Source: Deltaproteobacteria bacterium | GTDB taxonomy: Bacteria; Desulfobacterota; GWC2-55-46 | Direction of reading: 5' to 3' | NCBI GenBank assembly: GCA_016219075.1 | Contig: JACRCJ010000008.1 | Coordinates: 1-13,789, forward strand | DNA length: 13,789 bases | Part shown: piece after piece, positions 7,393 through 13,789 of the stretch | Position numbering within the stretch: the stretch's first letter is position 1 | Layout: the number at the start of each line of letters is the position of its first letter | The notes under the pieces: model-generated | What the model saw: the letters and a program-made list of their open reading frames with translations, nothing else | The model's database searches: none | Told to the model about the DNA's origin: nothing | Position numbers and translations under genes: made by a program

Positions 7393-7413
7393 AAAAAAGG
7401 CGTGTAACCGCCT
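7393..7413 (-). terminator. Candidate intrinsic terminator between the chemoreceptor gene and tRNA-Leu
   Basis: In minus-strand RNA AGGCG (7409-7413) pairs with CGCCU (7398-7402) around GUUACA and is followed by a U-run at 7393-7397. The stem is short (5 bp). It may end the chemoreceptor transcript or a short RNA from the promoter at 7447-7475. Confidence 0.45.
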
Positions 7414-7446
7414 GAAAAGGCTCTAAAACGGCAAAAGGTCTTCTGT

Positions 7447-7475
7447 ATTATAAGTGATTAACACCGCCCTTGCAA
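7447..7475 (-). promoter_or_regulatory. sigma70-type promoter candidate upstream of tRNA-Leu
   Basis: A perfect -10 TATAAT (7447-7452) and a -35-like TTGCAA (7470-7475) are 17 bases apart on the minus strand. The predicted start is near 7440, about 190 bases ahead of tRNA-Leu and about 30 bases ahead of the hairpin at 7398-7413. Confidence 0.45.
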
Positions 7476-7502
7476 CAAAAAAGGTTCCCGGCCGGGGCCG
7501 CG

Positions 7503-7530
7503 GACGGCAGGGCTAAACGGGCCTGCCGTC
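7503..7530 (-). terminator. 9-bp hairpin directly after the chemoreceptor gene
   Basis: GACGGCAGG (7503-7511) is the exact reverse complement of CCTGCCGTC (7522-7530), with a 10-base loop, only 4 bases after the stop codon. The nearest T-run on the minus strand comes about 20 bases later (7477-7483). This may be an imperfect terminator or an mRNA 3'-end stabilising hairpin. Confidence 0.5.
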
Positions 7531-7534
7531 AGGA

Positions 7535-9724
7535 CTATTTTTTAAGTTTGAACCTCTTGACGCCTTCCGTGAGCACCGTATTGGACCCGGCCATCTCTTC
7601 CACGGCCTTATCCGCCTGCATGGCGCGCTCTATATTGGCTACAGAGACCTTTCTTACCGCGTCTATCGCCTCAAGGACCTTTACCGTGTTCCTGCTCTGC
7701 TCCCTGACGACATTATTGATGTAGACGACCATCTTGTTCACATCGTCTATGGTCGAGGTGATCTGCTTGTTGGCCTCTACCTGCGCCCTTGTGGAGCCCT
7801 TGACCCTGTAGGCTATCTCGGCCATGCGCTCGGTGGCCTTGGTTATGAGTTCGCTCCCTCTTGCCTGCTCCTGCGTGGCGTTGACGATCCTTCTGCTCAT
7901 CTCTGCGACCTTTTCGGTGGCTTCCATGACCATGCGGCTCTGCCGGGCCTGTTCAGCGGACGCCCTGGCTATATCTCTTACTCTGGTCGTGGAGCGAAGG
8001 GCCGATTCGACTATCTTTTTAAGTCCCTCTCCCGCCTCCACCGAGAGCTTCGCGCCCTCTTCGACGGACTCAAACCCCCTCTCCATCGATTTAACCGCCC
8101 TGTTGGACTCTATCTCCACGGCGTCGATTATCTCGGTGACCTCCTTGGCCGAGGTCGATGTCCTCTCGGCAAGGTCCTTTATCTCGTTGGCCACTACCGT
8201 GAAGCTCTTGCCGTACTCGCCGGACTGGGCCGCGATTATGGCGGCGTTCAGGGCCAGGAGGTTCGTCTCCTCGGCCACGTCCCTTATGACATCGAGGATC
8301 TTGCCGATCTCCTTGATCTTTTCAGAGAGGTTGTTGATGATGAGCGTGGATTCCTGCGTTATCCCCTTTATCCTGTCTATGCCGTCTATGGTGCTCTCCA
8401 CGGTCTCCATGCCGGCTCTGGCGTCCTTGATGACCTCGTCGGCGAACCTGGAGGCCTCGGCGGCGTTGGTCTCCACCTCCCTGATCCTGGCGTTGATCTG
8501 GGCCATGGATGAAGAGACCTGGGTGACCGAAGACGAGAGGTTCTCTATGTTTTCGGATATCTCCCTGATCGAAAACGACATGTCCTTGGTGGAGAGCGCC
8601 GTCTCGTCAACGCTTGTGAAGAGATACTCCATGTTGTCGACGACCTCGTTTATGGAGGCCCCGAGCTCAAGAAGCGACCCGGAGCCCAGCTCCACGGACG
8701 CCGTAAGGGCCTCGGTGTACCGGGCAATGCCGGAGATAGAGGTGTTGATATCGCCCATGTTCGAGCCTATCGAGTCGAGCGAGGCGCCCTGCCTGTTGGA
8801 GCCTTCAAGCACATGCCTGCTCATCTCGCGCACATGGCTTGAGATGTCCACGGCCTCGTCCGATGTCCTTCTTATGTCCTCGATCATCCGGTGGAGGTTT
8901 CTGACGACCTCGTTGGTCTGCCTGCTCAGGTCCCCTATCTCGTCGTTCGTGTCCACGGAGGCCGTGCTCGTAAGGTCCCCCATGGCGAGGTGCTTGGTCG
9001 TATCGACAAGGTCGACTATGGGGGAGGTGACGACCTTCCTGATGAAGGCGAGGCCCACGAGCCCCATGGCCAGTATCACGCCGAAGCCGTAGCCTATGGA
9101 GCGCCAGATATCGGCCATCGCCGCCGCCATCTCGCTCTCTATGGGAATAGTTATCTCAAGGCCCCCGACGACATCCCCGATCTTGAAATCCCTCCTCGGG
9201 CTCGTCGGGTATGAGTTATGGCAGTCAACGCAGGTCTGCGAGGTGGCCACATCCGGGATCATGTACCTTACGGACTCAATGCCCATGTACCGCTCGAAGC
9301 TGAAGTGCCGGGTATCGGAACCGCTCATGAAAAGCTCAAGGGCCTTTTTCTGGAAGGCGTCCTTGGGCCCGTTCGCCGCGTTTATCGGGTTTAAGCTCAA
9401 TATCTCCATGCGGAAGCCGCCCTCGGTGCCTATCGACTCGGAGATCTCCTTGGTGAAGGTGGCCGGAAGAGGTATGGCGTTTTCGGTGTTTTGGTAGTTG
9501 CTCGTGACGGTAAGTCCGGCCTCGAGCGCCCTTTTGACGATGGTGGAGGCGTAGAACTGCCTGTCCGCGGCAATTTTTCTCGACAGGAAACTCGCGGTCG
9601 TGAGAGACATCCTCCTTGTCTGCTCTATCCTCTCCTTGTAGATGTAGACGCTGTAGATGCCGAAGATCACGGCCCACACCAGAGCGGCGAAGATCAATAA
9701 TTTACCCCTGATACCGAATCTCAT
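7535..9724 (-). CDS. Methyl-accepting chemotaxis protein with periplasmic haem-c sensor domain
   Basis: This is a 729-residue membrane chemoreceptor that should signal to CheA/CheW. Membrane helices lie at about 8-28 and 208-230. The periplasmic domain between them resembles DUF3365/Tll0287-like domains and has one c-type haem motif, C165-V-D-C168-H169, so a haem-based redox or gas sensor is likely. A HAMP domain (about 230-283) follows, then a long coiled coil with the hairpin tip around EETNLLALNAAIIAAQSGEYGKSF (residues 486-508). The usual NAAIEAARAGE is changed to NAAIIAAQSGE. About 207 residues separate HAMP and tip, against about 125 in E. coli Tsr, so the stalk is unusually long. No C-terminal CheR-tethering pentapeptide is seen. 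The ATG at 9724 has GAAGGGG upstream. No chemotaxis genes are nearby. The ligand is unknown. Confidence 0.93.
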   Translation of the reverse strand: MRFGIRGKLLIFAALVWAVIFGIYSVYIYKERIEQTRRMSLTTASFLSRKIAADRQFYASTIVKRALEAGLTVTSNYQNTENAIPLPATFTKEISESIGTEGGFRMEILSLNPINAANGPKDAFQKKALELFMSGSDTRHFSFERYMGIESVRYMIPDVATSQTCVDCHNSYPTSPRRDFKIGDVVGGLEITIPIESEMAAAMADIWRSIGYGFGVILAMGLVGLAFIRKVVTSPIVDLVDTTKHLAMGDLTSTASVDTNDEIGDLSRQTNEVVRNLHRMIEDIRRTSDEAVDISSHVREMSRHVLEGSNRQGASLDSIGSNMGDINTSISGIARYTEALTASVELGSGSLLELGASINEVVDNMEYLFTSVDETALSTKDMSFSIREISENIENLSSSVTQVSSSMAQINARIREVETNAAEASRFADEVIKDARAGMETVESTIDGIDRIKGITQESTLIINNLSEKIKEIGKILDVIRDVAEETNLLALNAAIIAAQSGEYGKSFTVVANEIKDLAERTSTSAKEVTEIIDAVEIESNRAVKSMERGFESVEEGAKLSVEAGEGLKKIVESALRSTTRVRDIARASAEQARQSRMVMEATEKVAEMSRRIVNATQEQARGSELITKATERMAEIAYRVKGSTRAQVEANKQITSTIDDVNKMVVYINNVVREQSRNTVKVLEAIDAVRKVSVANIERAMQADKAVEEMAGSNTVLTEGVKRFKLKK

Positions 9725-10082
9725 CCGTTCCCCTTCACATATACCTTTAAGGGCAAGCTCAGCGGCGCTTTTTTATAGAGTGGTTAAGAGGAATTCCCAA
9801 AAGAATTTGCTTCTCAGCCGTGCGATTATTTCTATCTATTTCTATCGGCTCACCGCGCGGCAAACTGAAGTCTTTTAAGCGTCCGAACGGTCCGTCCGCG
9901 GCGCTTGAAAAACGAAAAAACCCTGTAATTTGGCCAAGATACGGCACTAATGCCCTTAAACCTTAAATGATATAGCAAAGTAGCCGGTTTTACAAGGTTT
10001 TTTTTGGCTGGAGAAAGGTTGAAGCGCGGGGCAGACCCCGGAGACCGTAAGGGGCCGGGGGTGGCGGGCTCTGAGGCAACGG
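9725..10082 (-). other. Intergenic region upstream of the chemoreceptor gene
   Basis: This 358-base gap holds the chemoreceptor promoter (9772-9800) and leader. An in-frame 78-codon open frame (9850-10086, minus) overlaps the upstream stop but has no ribosome-binding site and a random-looking composition, so I do not call it a gene. I see no recognisable riboswitch. Confidence 0.5.
9772..9800 (-). promoter_or_regulatory. sigma70-type promoter candidate for the chemoreceptor gene
   Basis: TTGGGA (9795-9800) and TATAAA (9772-9777) are 17 bases apart on the minus strand. The predicted start is near 9765, giving a leader of about 40 bases before the ATG at 9724. No convincing sigma28 flagellar promoter was found. 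Confidence 0.5.
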
Positions 10083-10745
10083 TCATTCGAGGACGAGCAT
10101 GTTAGCCTTGTCGTCGAACCAGACGACCTTTATCTCCCGGGGCTTAAAGTCCACGGTCTCATCAAGCGAGAACTCCGCCTCTGTGGTCCTCTCCCTGTCG
10201 TACATCCTTATGGAGACCTTATGGGGCCCCGGCGTTACCGTGAACTCCTCATATATATATGAGGCCATATCCTTTTTAATGCCTGTCGGCGAATATTCGC
10301 GGTCGAGTATCACCCTGCCGTCGATTCGAAGCGCCACCGCCACGGGGTACCTCTCGCGCGGACATCCGGTAAGCGCCCCGATGTTCATCTTGACCCGGCC
10401 TTCGGTCTTGAGGGATTCACGGTAACTCTCGCCAGCCTTCTTGATAAGCTCGGCCTCGTCGCAATCGACCACCCTTTTACCCGAGTGCTTGAACCCGATC
10501 TTGAGGGCCGAAGAGTCAGGGGGAAAGTACCTGTACGGCAGGGACGAGAGGAAAAAGACCGGGACTCCGACGAGACAGAGCACAAGGGTTACCTTGACGA
10601 GCGCGCCTATGTTCAAGGGCTCCTTCACCCTGTGAGCGGCAACGCCTTCCTTCTCTTCTTCGGACTTTTTACGCTTCCATTCCCTCCAGAGTATGAAGAG
10701 AACGGGAAGCACGAACGCGAAAAGCACTGCGAGTATTATTATCAT
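10083..10745 (-). CDS. Uncharacterised membrane-anchored protein coupled to the cytochrome b fusion gene
   Basis: I do not recognise this 220-residue protein. It has a hydrophobic N-terminal helix (about 2-20), a strongly basic and charged stretch REWKRKKSEEEKEG (21-34) and a second helix (about 47-69). A soluble region of about 150 residues follows and by the positive-inside rule should be periplasmic. The soluble part alternates charged and hydrophobic residues, looks mainly beta-stranded (LRIDGRVILDREY, TPGPHKVSIRMYD, REIKVVWFDD) and has two cysteines there (C95, C128). There is no CxxCH haem motif. Its ATG overlaps the TAA of the cytochrome b fusion by one base (TAATG), with AGGAG nine bases upstream inside that gene, so translation is probably coupled. 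This makes an accessory or assembly subunit of that complex the best guess, by inference from position only. Confidence 0.85.
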   Translation of the reverse strand: MIIILAVLFAFVLPVLFILWREWKRKKSEEEKEGVAAHRVKEPLNIGALVKVTLVLCLVGVPVFFLSSLPYRYFPPDSSALKIGFKHSGKRVVDCDEAELIKKAGESYRESLKTEGRVKMNIGALTGCPRERYPVAVALRIDGRVILDREYSPTGIKKDMASYIYEEFTVTPGPHKVSIRMYDRERTTEAEFSLDETVDFKPREIKVVWFDDKANMLVLE

Positions 10746-12283
10746 TAAAGGGGACTCCTGCCTTTAAGGGAAGCGTGGAACTCAATGAGGTCCGAGAAAA
10801 ACTCTTCCTGCTCCACGGCCGAAAGAGAGGCGAACCTGACGCTATTCCTGTCTATGGACCTTTTTACGACAGGCGGTCTGGCTCCCGAGAGCCGGGCCGC
10901 GAACCACTCACTACCGCGCCTGAAGTCGCAGTCCCCGTGCCTGCATCCCGCCACATAGACCCCATCGAGGCCGAGGTTTTTCTCAAACGGTATCGCGAGC
11001 ATCGAGGGCTGCACCATCCCTATGCAGGGCACAGGCACGACACGGGCCCATTCAAAGCCCTTCAGGCCGCCTTTTCCGTCAAGCATCCCGTCAAGCCGCG
11101 CCCCCTTGGCGCAGACGAAGACCATCACGCGCTTGTCGTGGGCGCTCTCCTTGAGCTCTCCGGCAAGCCTTCTTATCTCGGCCTTCACGGAGTCCTCGGT
11201 GATATCCGGGAGGTTTATGGCCCTGTAGTCGCAAGCGCCGACGCAGATGCCGCAGCTTGCGCACCTTTTGTCCGAGATCACGGCCTCAAGCTGGTACGGC
11301 ATGCCGTCGGTTCTCTTGCGCATCTGTATGGCCTGGTACGGGCAGTCCTCCATGCACAACTCGCACCCCGTGCAGTTCTCAAGCGTGAGATGCGCCGCCG
11401 GGTGTCTCCGCGTGCGCGTAAGCCACGGCACCGCCCCGGCTATGAGCGTCAACGAGACGATAAAGACCCAGAGCGTGCGCTCGGACACGACCTTCAAAAA
11501 CGGGAAGATCGTCATATAGAACCAGTCGAACGGTACTGCCTGCGTAAGCCCCTTAAGCTCCGCCGGAGGGGCGCTTGTGGCCGGCTTCAGGAGCGACAGT
11601 ATGAGCAGCATTATCAACAGCCCGTAGGCCATCGTCTTCGGGGGGTTTATGACGGACTTGGTCACCCTCATTATGTGTATGAGTATCAGGATGAAGAGGA
11701 AGAATATGGAGTTGAAGTGGATGAAGAGCACAATATAGAAGAGCTGGTCCGTGAGGTTCTCAAGCCTCACGAAGTTAAGGCTCAAGGGGAGGCCGAATAT
11801 GGGGAGGCTTTCGATAAGGCGGGCCGAAAGCGAGGCTACGAGCTTGGCCTTCTCGTCCCAGACCATCCAGTACCCGAAGATGCCGCCTATCCATATTATC
11901 CACGCCATCACTATTCCAGAGACCCAGGCCACCCACCTCCAGTGCTTGTACCTGTCGAGGGCGAAGCAACGCGCCGCGTGCAGAAGCATCGTTATGATGA
12001 GCCCGTCCGAGGCGTACCTGTGCATCGACCTCATCACCCCGCCGAGGTACCACTGGTTCACGGTGAGGTACTGGACCGAGTCGTAGGCCCCTCTTGCCGT
12101 GATGCTGTAAAAGAGGAAGAGGTAGATGCCCGAGACCAGTATCACCCAGAGGAAAAATATGCTTACGGCCCCGAGGTAATAAAACGGGTTGTACTCGGAG
12201 GTCGTCACTCCGTTTATTATCTTCTCGATCCAGAGCCACAGGACCGTAAGCGGCCCTGGCTTATTGAACTCTCTTTTTTCCAT
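10745..12283 (-). CDS. Cytochrome b - ferredoxin - MvhD/FlpD-type iron-sulfur fusion protein
   Basis: A 512-residue three-part electron-transfer protein. Residues 1-290 are a membrane cytochrome b of the bc1/b6 type. Haem-ligand pairs are H88/H102 and H189/H203, each 14 apart, followed by further helices. FDWFY (252-256) occupies the place of the quinol-site PEWYF, keeping an acidic residue and the Trp. Residues 300-360 are a ferredoxin with two [4Fe-4S] motifs: C304, C307, C310, C314 and C341, C344, C347, C351 (the last followed by Asp, not Pro). Residues about 385-470 resemble MvhD/FlpD (hydrogenase delta subunit): VFVCAKGA, VPCIGM and VAGCRHGDCDF, with cysteines 391, 420, 447 and 452. It probably moves electrons between the quinone pool and soluble low-potential carriers; the direction is unknown. 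No Rieske or cytochrome c1 gene is adjacent. It follows the SCO gene by 22 bases. The start ATG has a weak GAGAG. Confidence 0.9.
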   Translation of the reverse strand: MEKREFNKPGPLTVLWLWIEKIINGVTTSEYNPFYYLGAVSIFFLWVILVSGIYLFLFYSITARGAYDSVQYLTVNQWYLGGVMRSMHRYASDGLIITMLLHAARCFALDRYKHWRWVAWVSGIVMAWIIWIGGIFGYWMVWDEKAKLVASLSARLIESLPIFGLPLSLNFVRLENLTDQLFYIVLFIHFNSIFFLFILILIHIMRVTKSVINPPKTMAYGLLIMLLILSLLKPATSAPPAELKGLTQAVPFDWFYMTIFPFLKVVSERTLWVFIVSLTLIAGAVPWLTRTRRHPAAHLTLENCTGCELCMEDCPYQAIQMRKRTDGMPYQLEAVISDKRCASCGICVGACDYRAINLPDITEDSVKAEIRRLAGELKESAHDKRVMVFVCAKGARLDGMLDGKGGLKGFEWARVVPVPCIGMVQPSMLAIPFEKNLGLDGVYVAGCRHGDCDFRRGSEWFAARLSGARPPVVKRSIDRNSVRFASLSAVEQEEFFSDLIEFHASLKGRSPL

Positions 12284-12305
12284 TTACGCTCTCTTTCGTA
12301 CGGGG

Positions 12306-13142
12306 TCAGACCTTGCCCGGCTTTTTAAAGAAGCCCTTTATCCTTGTCCCCCAGACCGCGTAGACTATCGCTATCAAGACAAAGAGCTGGATGAAGAACC
12401 CGGCGAATACAGCGTAGTCCGGTATGTAGCGCCCGGTGTACGGGTCGTACTTGTAGCAGAAGTACTTTATCTTGTCGATAAGCGTGGCGTCAGCCCCGAC
12501 ATAGGCCTTGCCGGTTATAAGCTCATCGAGCCTGGCCTTGATGTTCCCGGACTGAGTCCTTAAGCTGTAGACCTGCTTGTAGATTGTCCCGTCGGGCCGT
12601 ACGACGGTGGCCATGTCTATGTGGTCGAAGGTCCCGTCGTCCAGCCTCGAGTAGTAGAACCCGAACTGTGCCGTAAGCCTTTTCATCGTCTCCGCGTCCG
12701 AAGTGGCGAGCCTGAAAGTCTTTAAGTCCCCGGTGAGCTTCGTGCCGTACGCCTTGAGCTTCTCCGGGGTGTCGTTCGCCGGGTCGAACCCGATGGTGAG
12801 GACGTTGAACTTATCTTTGAACTTCCCTCTCGCCTCGTCGACGGCCTTCTTGAACTCGGTGGAGATCAGTGGGCAGACCATCGGACAGCTCGTGTATATG
12901 AAGCTCACGACAAGGGGACGACCGTCCTTGAAGTACTCGCTCAGGCGGAACCTTACCCAGTCCTGGTCCACAAGCTCGTAATCGTCAAGCTTTGCGCCCT
13001 CCGCCTTCGCGGACTTGTCTACGGCGGCCATGAGGGCCACCGGGTCGGCCTTCCCGGCCGAAACGGAGCCCGGTTGCTGGACCAGGAAGAGCAGCAGCAT
13101 GAACGGCCCTAAAAGCCTTTTAAAAAGATACGACGCTCTCAT
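12306..13142 (-). CDS. SCO1/SenC-family copper chaperone
   Basis: SCO proteins have a thioredoxin fold, sit in the periplasm and deliver copper to, or reduce, the CuA site of cytochrome oxidases. The 278-residue product has an N-terminal hydrophobic export segment (about 10-29, cleavage plausible after VSA). The copper motif C86-P-M-V-C90 is present in the frame TSCPMVCP, and the partner histidine H174 lies in DHIDMATVV, so all three copper ligands are there. A C-terminal extension with CYKYDPYTGRY leads to a membrane helix (about 243-264) and a basic cytoplasmic tail, so the protein may be anchored at this end. The ATG at 13142 has GAGG upstream. It lies downstream of an oxidase subunit I gene, whose product is a likely target, and opens the cytochrome b fusion operon. 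Confidence 0.93.
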   Translation of the reverse strand: MRASYLFKRLLGPFMLLLFLVQQPGSVSAGKADPVALMAAVDKSAKAEGAKLDDYELVDQDWVRFRLSEYFKDGRPLVVSFIYTSCPMVCPLISTEFKKAVDEARGKFKDKFNVLTIGFDPANDTPEKLKAYGTKLTGDLKTFRLATSDAETMKRLTAQFGFYYSRLDDGTFDHIDMATVVRPDGTIYKQVYSLRTQSGNIKARLDELITGKAYVGADATLIDKIKYFCYKYDPYTGRYIPDYAVFAGFFIQLFVLIAIVYAVWGTRIKGFFKKPGKV

Positions 13143-13226
13143 CTGTCAAACCTCAAGTGTTTAAGGGCCGGCTCTCTGATGACAATTGCAGGGGTCGGCA
13201 ACAATACCTTAGTAATTTTCTCAGAT

Positions 13227-13270
13227 ATTATAATAACAGCCTCAGAGGGGGCTGACCATGATTTTTATCA
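13227..13270 (-). promoter_or_regulatory. FNR/CRP-like site with downstream -10 for the SCO operon
   Basis: A perfect palindrome TGAT-TTTT-ATCA (13259-13270) matches the FNR core TTGAT-N4-ATCAA at 8 of 10 positions. Overlapping -10 candidates are TATTAT (13230-13235) and TATAAT (13227-13232). With the first, the start falls at 13223 and the site is centred at -41.5, the class II activator position. With the second it is at -44.5. The -35 is weak, as expected for an activated promoter. The predicted leader is about 80 bases. Confidence 0.5.
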
Positions 13271-13338
13271 GTAAAAGTAAAAACTAATGGTTGTTTCGAA
13301 ATTCCGAATCAATAAGCGCCCCGGGGAAAGAACCACCG

Positions 13339-13379
13339 GGACATTACGCGCAGGAATGTCCTGACAACGGAAAATTATA
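13339..13379 (-). promoter_or_regulatory. Second -10 element with inverted repeat in the predicted leader
   Basis: A perfect TATAAT (13374-13379) lies on the minus strand, without a clear -35. Just downstream is the inverted repeat GGACATT (13339-13345) / AATGTCC (13355-13361) with a 9-base spacer. It would sit in the first part of the transcript, as an operator or leader hairpin. A further imperfect palindrome, TTCGAAATTCCGAA, is at 13295-13308. Confidence 0.35.
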
Positions 13380-13434
13380 ACATCAAAACGGCCTTAAATA
13401 CAGAGCTGTCTACGGATCGTCCGCGGTTGACCGA

Positions 13435-13554
13435 GGACTGCGGCGGTTTTTCAGAACGCTAAAAATAAAATAAGACAGCCGGGCCGCTTAAGCGGCCCGG
13501 CTGTCTTATCGACTTCCCCCAGTGGGAAGCGTAGGGTCTGAAAAACCGTAGTCC
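13435..13554. repeat. Outer inverted repeat flanking the terminator palindrome
   Basis: CGGTTTTTCAGA (13444-13455) is the exact reverse complement of TCTGAAAAACCG (13537-13548). Beyond a short unequal gap, GGACT (13435-13439) pairs with AGTCC (13550-13554). The arms enclose the 40-base terminator palindrome, giving an element of about 120 bases. No open frame lies inside it. Confidence 0.7.
13470..13509 (-). terminator. Intrinsic terminator of the oxidase subunit I transcript
   Basis: This is a perfect 40-base palindrome with a GC-rich core. In minus-strand RNA it is followed by a U-rich stretch (13457-13469 side), so it should stop transcription from the oxidase genes before the SCO promoter region. 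Two smaller hairpins (CTTCCC/GGGAAG at 13513-13529, and TTCCGG/CCGGAA near 13570-13587) precede it. Confidence 0.85.
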
Positions 13555-13600
13555 AGTACCATCCGCGTTCCGGACGTTACTGCCGGAAAACGGTCCCCGC

Positions 13601-13789
13601 TTACTGGACCTCTTTCCCGAAGATTATCGAGCCGAAGGCGATAAGTATGTAGAGTATGCCGCCGATGGCCGCCAGAACGGCGCCAACGCCCATCATACTC
13701 ATGAACATATCGACAGCCGGGTCGAAGGTGAAGGAGAACGGCGCGCCTGAGAAGGTCACGTCATAATGCCTTCTCGGGATGCCGAAAGC
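13601..13789 (-). CDS. C-terminus of haem-copper oxidase subunit I (partial)
   Basis: The frame enters from the right edge and stops at TAA (13601-13603), giving 62 residues. It begins AFGIPRRHYDVTF. G-[IM]-P-R-R-x-Y-D just before the last membrane helix is a hallmark of cytochrome c oxidase subunit I, the catalytic subunit that reduces oxygen and pumps protons. A hydrophobic helix follows (MMGVGAVLAAIGGILYILIAF), and the chain ends IIFGKEVQ. The catalytic histidines lie outside the window, so the oxidase type (A, B or otherwise) cannot be decided. The nearby SCO chaperone supports a CuA-containing enzyme. It has its own terminator downstream, so it is probably a separate transcript from the SCO operon. 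Confidence 0.75.
   Translation of the reverse strand, partial: AFGIPRRHYDVTFSGAPFSFTFDPAVDMFMSMMGVGAVLAAIGGILYILIAFGSIIFGKEVQ

Noticed and set aside
7824..9092. 422-codon plus-strand open frame opposite the chemoreceptor
   Set aside because: Shadow of the real coding frame; Ser/Leu/Met-rich with no recognisable motifs.
9845..9862. GCCGATAG on the minus strand, resembling a sigma28 flagellar -10 (GCCGATAA), upstream of the chemoreceptor
   Set aside because: No TAAA lies 15 bases upstream, so the two-part sigma28 pattern is not met.
9725..10082. Cyclic-di-GMP or other riboswitch upstream of the chemoreceptor
   Set aside because: No conserved aptamer motif was found by eye on the minus strand.
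9850..10086. 78-codon minus-strand frame overlapping the stop of the uncharacterised membrane protein gene (ATGA)
   Set aside because: No Shine-Dalgarno, random-like composition, and it occupies a promoter-bearing intergenic region. It could be revisited if conserved in relatives.
10775..12328. 517-codon plus-strand open frame opposite the cytochrome b fusion gene
   Set aside because: It is the exact antisense of a gene with clear haem and Fe-S motifs; its charged, Pro/Arg/His-rich composition has no domain logic. GC-biased codons readily leave antisense frames open.

Overview
The window comes from a Gram-negative-type bacterium with moderately high GC. It has predicted periplasmic domains, a periplasmic c-type haem receptor, an SCO copper chaperone and a haem-copper oxidase. 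The gene style suggests a deltaproteobacterial, Nitrospirota-like or related lineage, but I cannot place it more exactly. Every gene I accept is on the minus strand, so the window reads from right to left.

Right end (13789 to about 10083): the last 62 residues of a haem-copper oxidase subunit I, a strong terminator inside a nested inverted repeat, and then a three-gene respiratory cluster. The cluster is an SCO1/SenC copper chaperone, a cytochrome b fused to a two-cluster ferredoxin and an MvhD/FlpD-type iron-sulfur domain, and a membrane-anchored protein I do not recognise. The third gene overlaps the end of the second by one base (TAATG). The SCO promoter region has an FNR-like palindrome exactly 41.5 bases upstream of a start predicted from one -10 candidate. 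This cluster is the most unusual protein content here: a membrane quinone-type cytochrome joined in one chain to soluble electron carriers normally found with heterodisulfide reductase and hydrogenase modules.

Middle (about 9800 to 7380): a methyl-accepting chemotaxis protein with a periplasmic CxxCH haem-binding domain of the DUF3365/Tll0287-like kind and a very long signalling coiled coil. It has its own promoter. Hairpins and a promoter-terminator pair lie downstream.

Left-middle (7250 to about 830): tRNA-Leu(TAG), then the conserved protein quality-control block trigger factor - clpP - clpX - lon, closed by a bidirectional terminator. Next come tRNA-Val(TAC) and tRNA-Asp(GTC) under a good sigma70-type promoter.

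Repeats: two 119-bp copies (113/119 identical, no gaps) lie downstream of the two tRNA loci in the same orientation. They can fold into hairpins and a possible pseudoknot, and several substitutions keep pairing only in minus-strand RNA. A 61-bp unit is also duplicated in tandem next to tRNA-Asp. The left edge holds the start of a polytopic membrane protein of the GT-C glycosyltransferase-like type.
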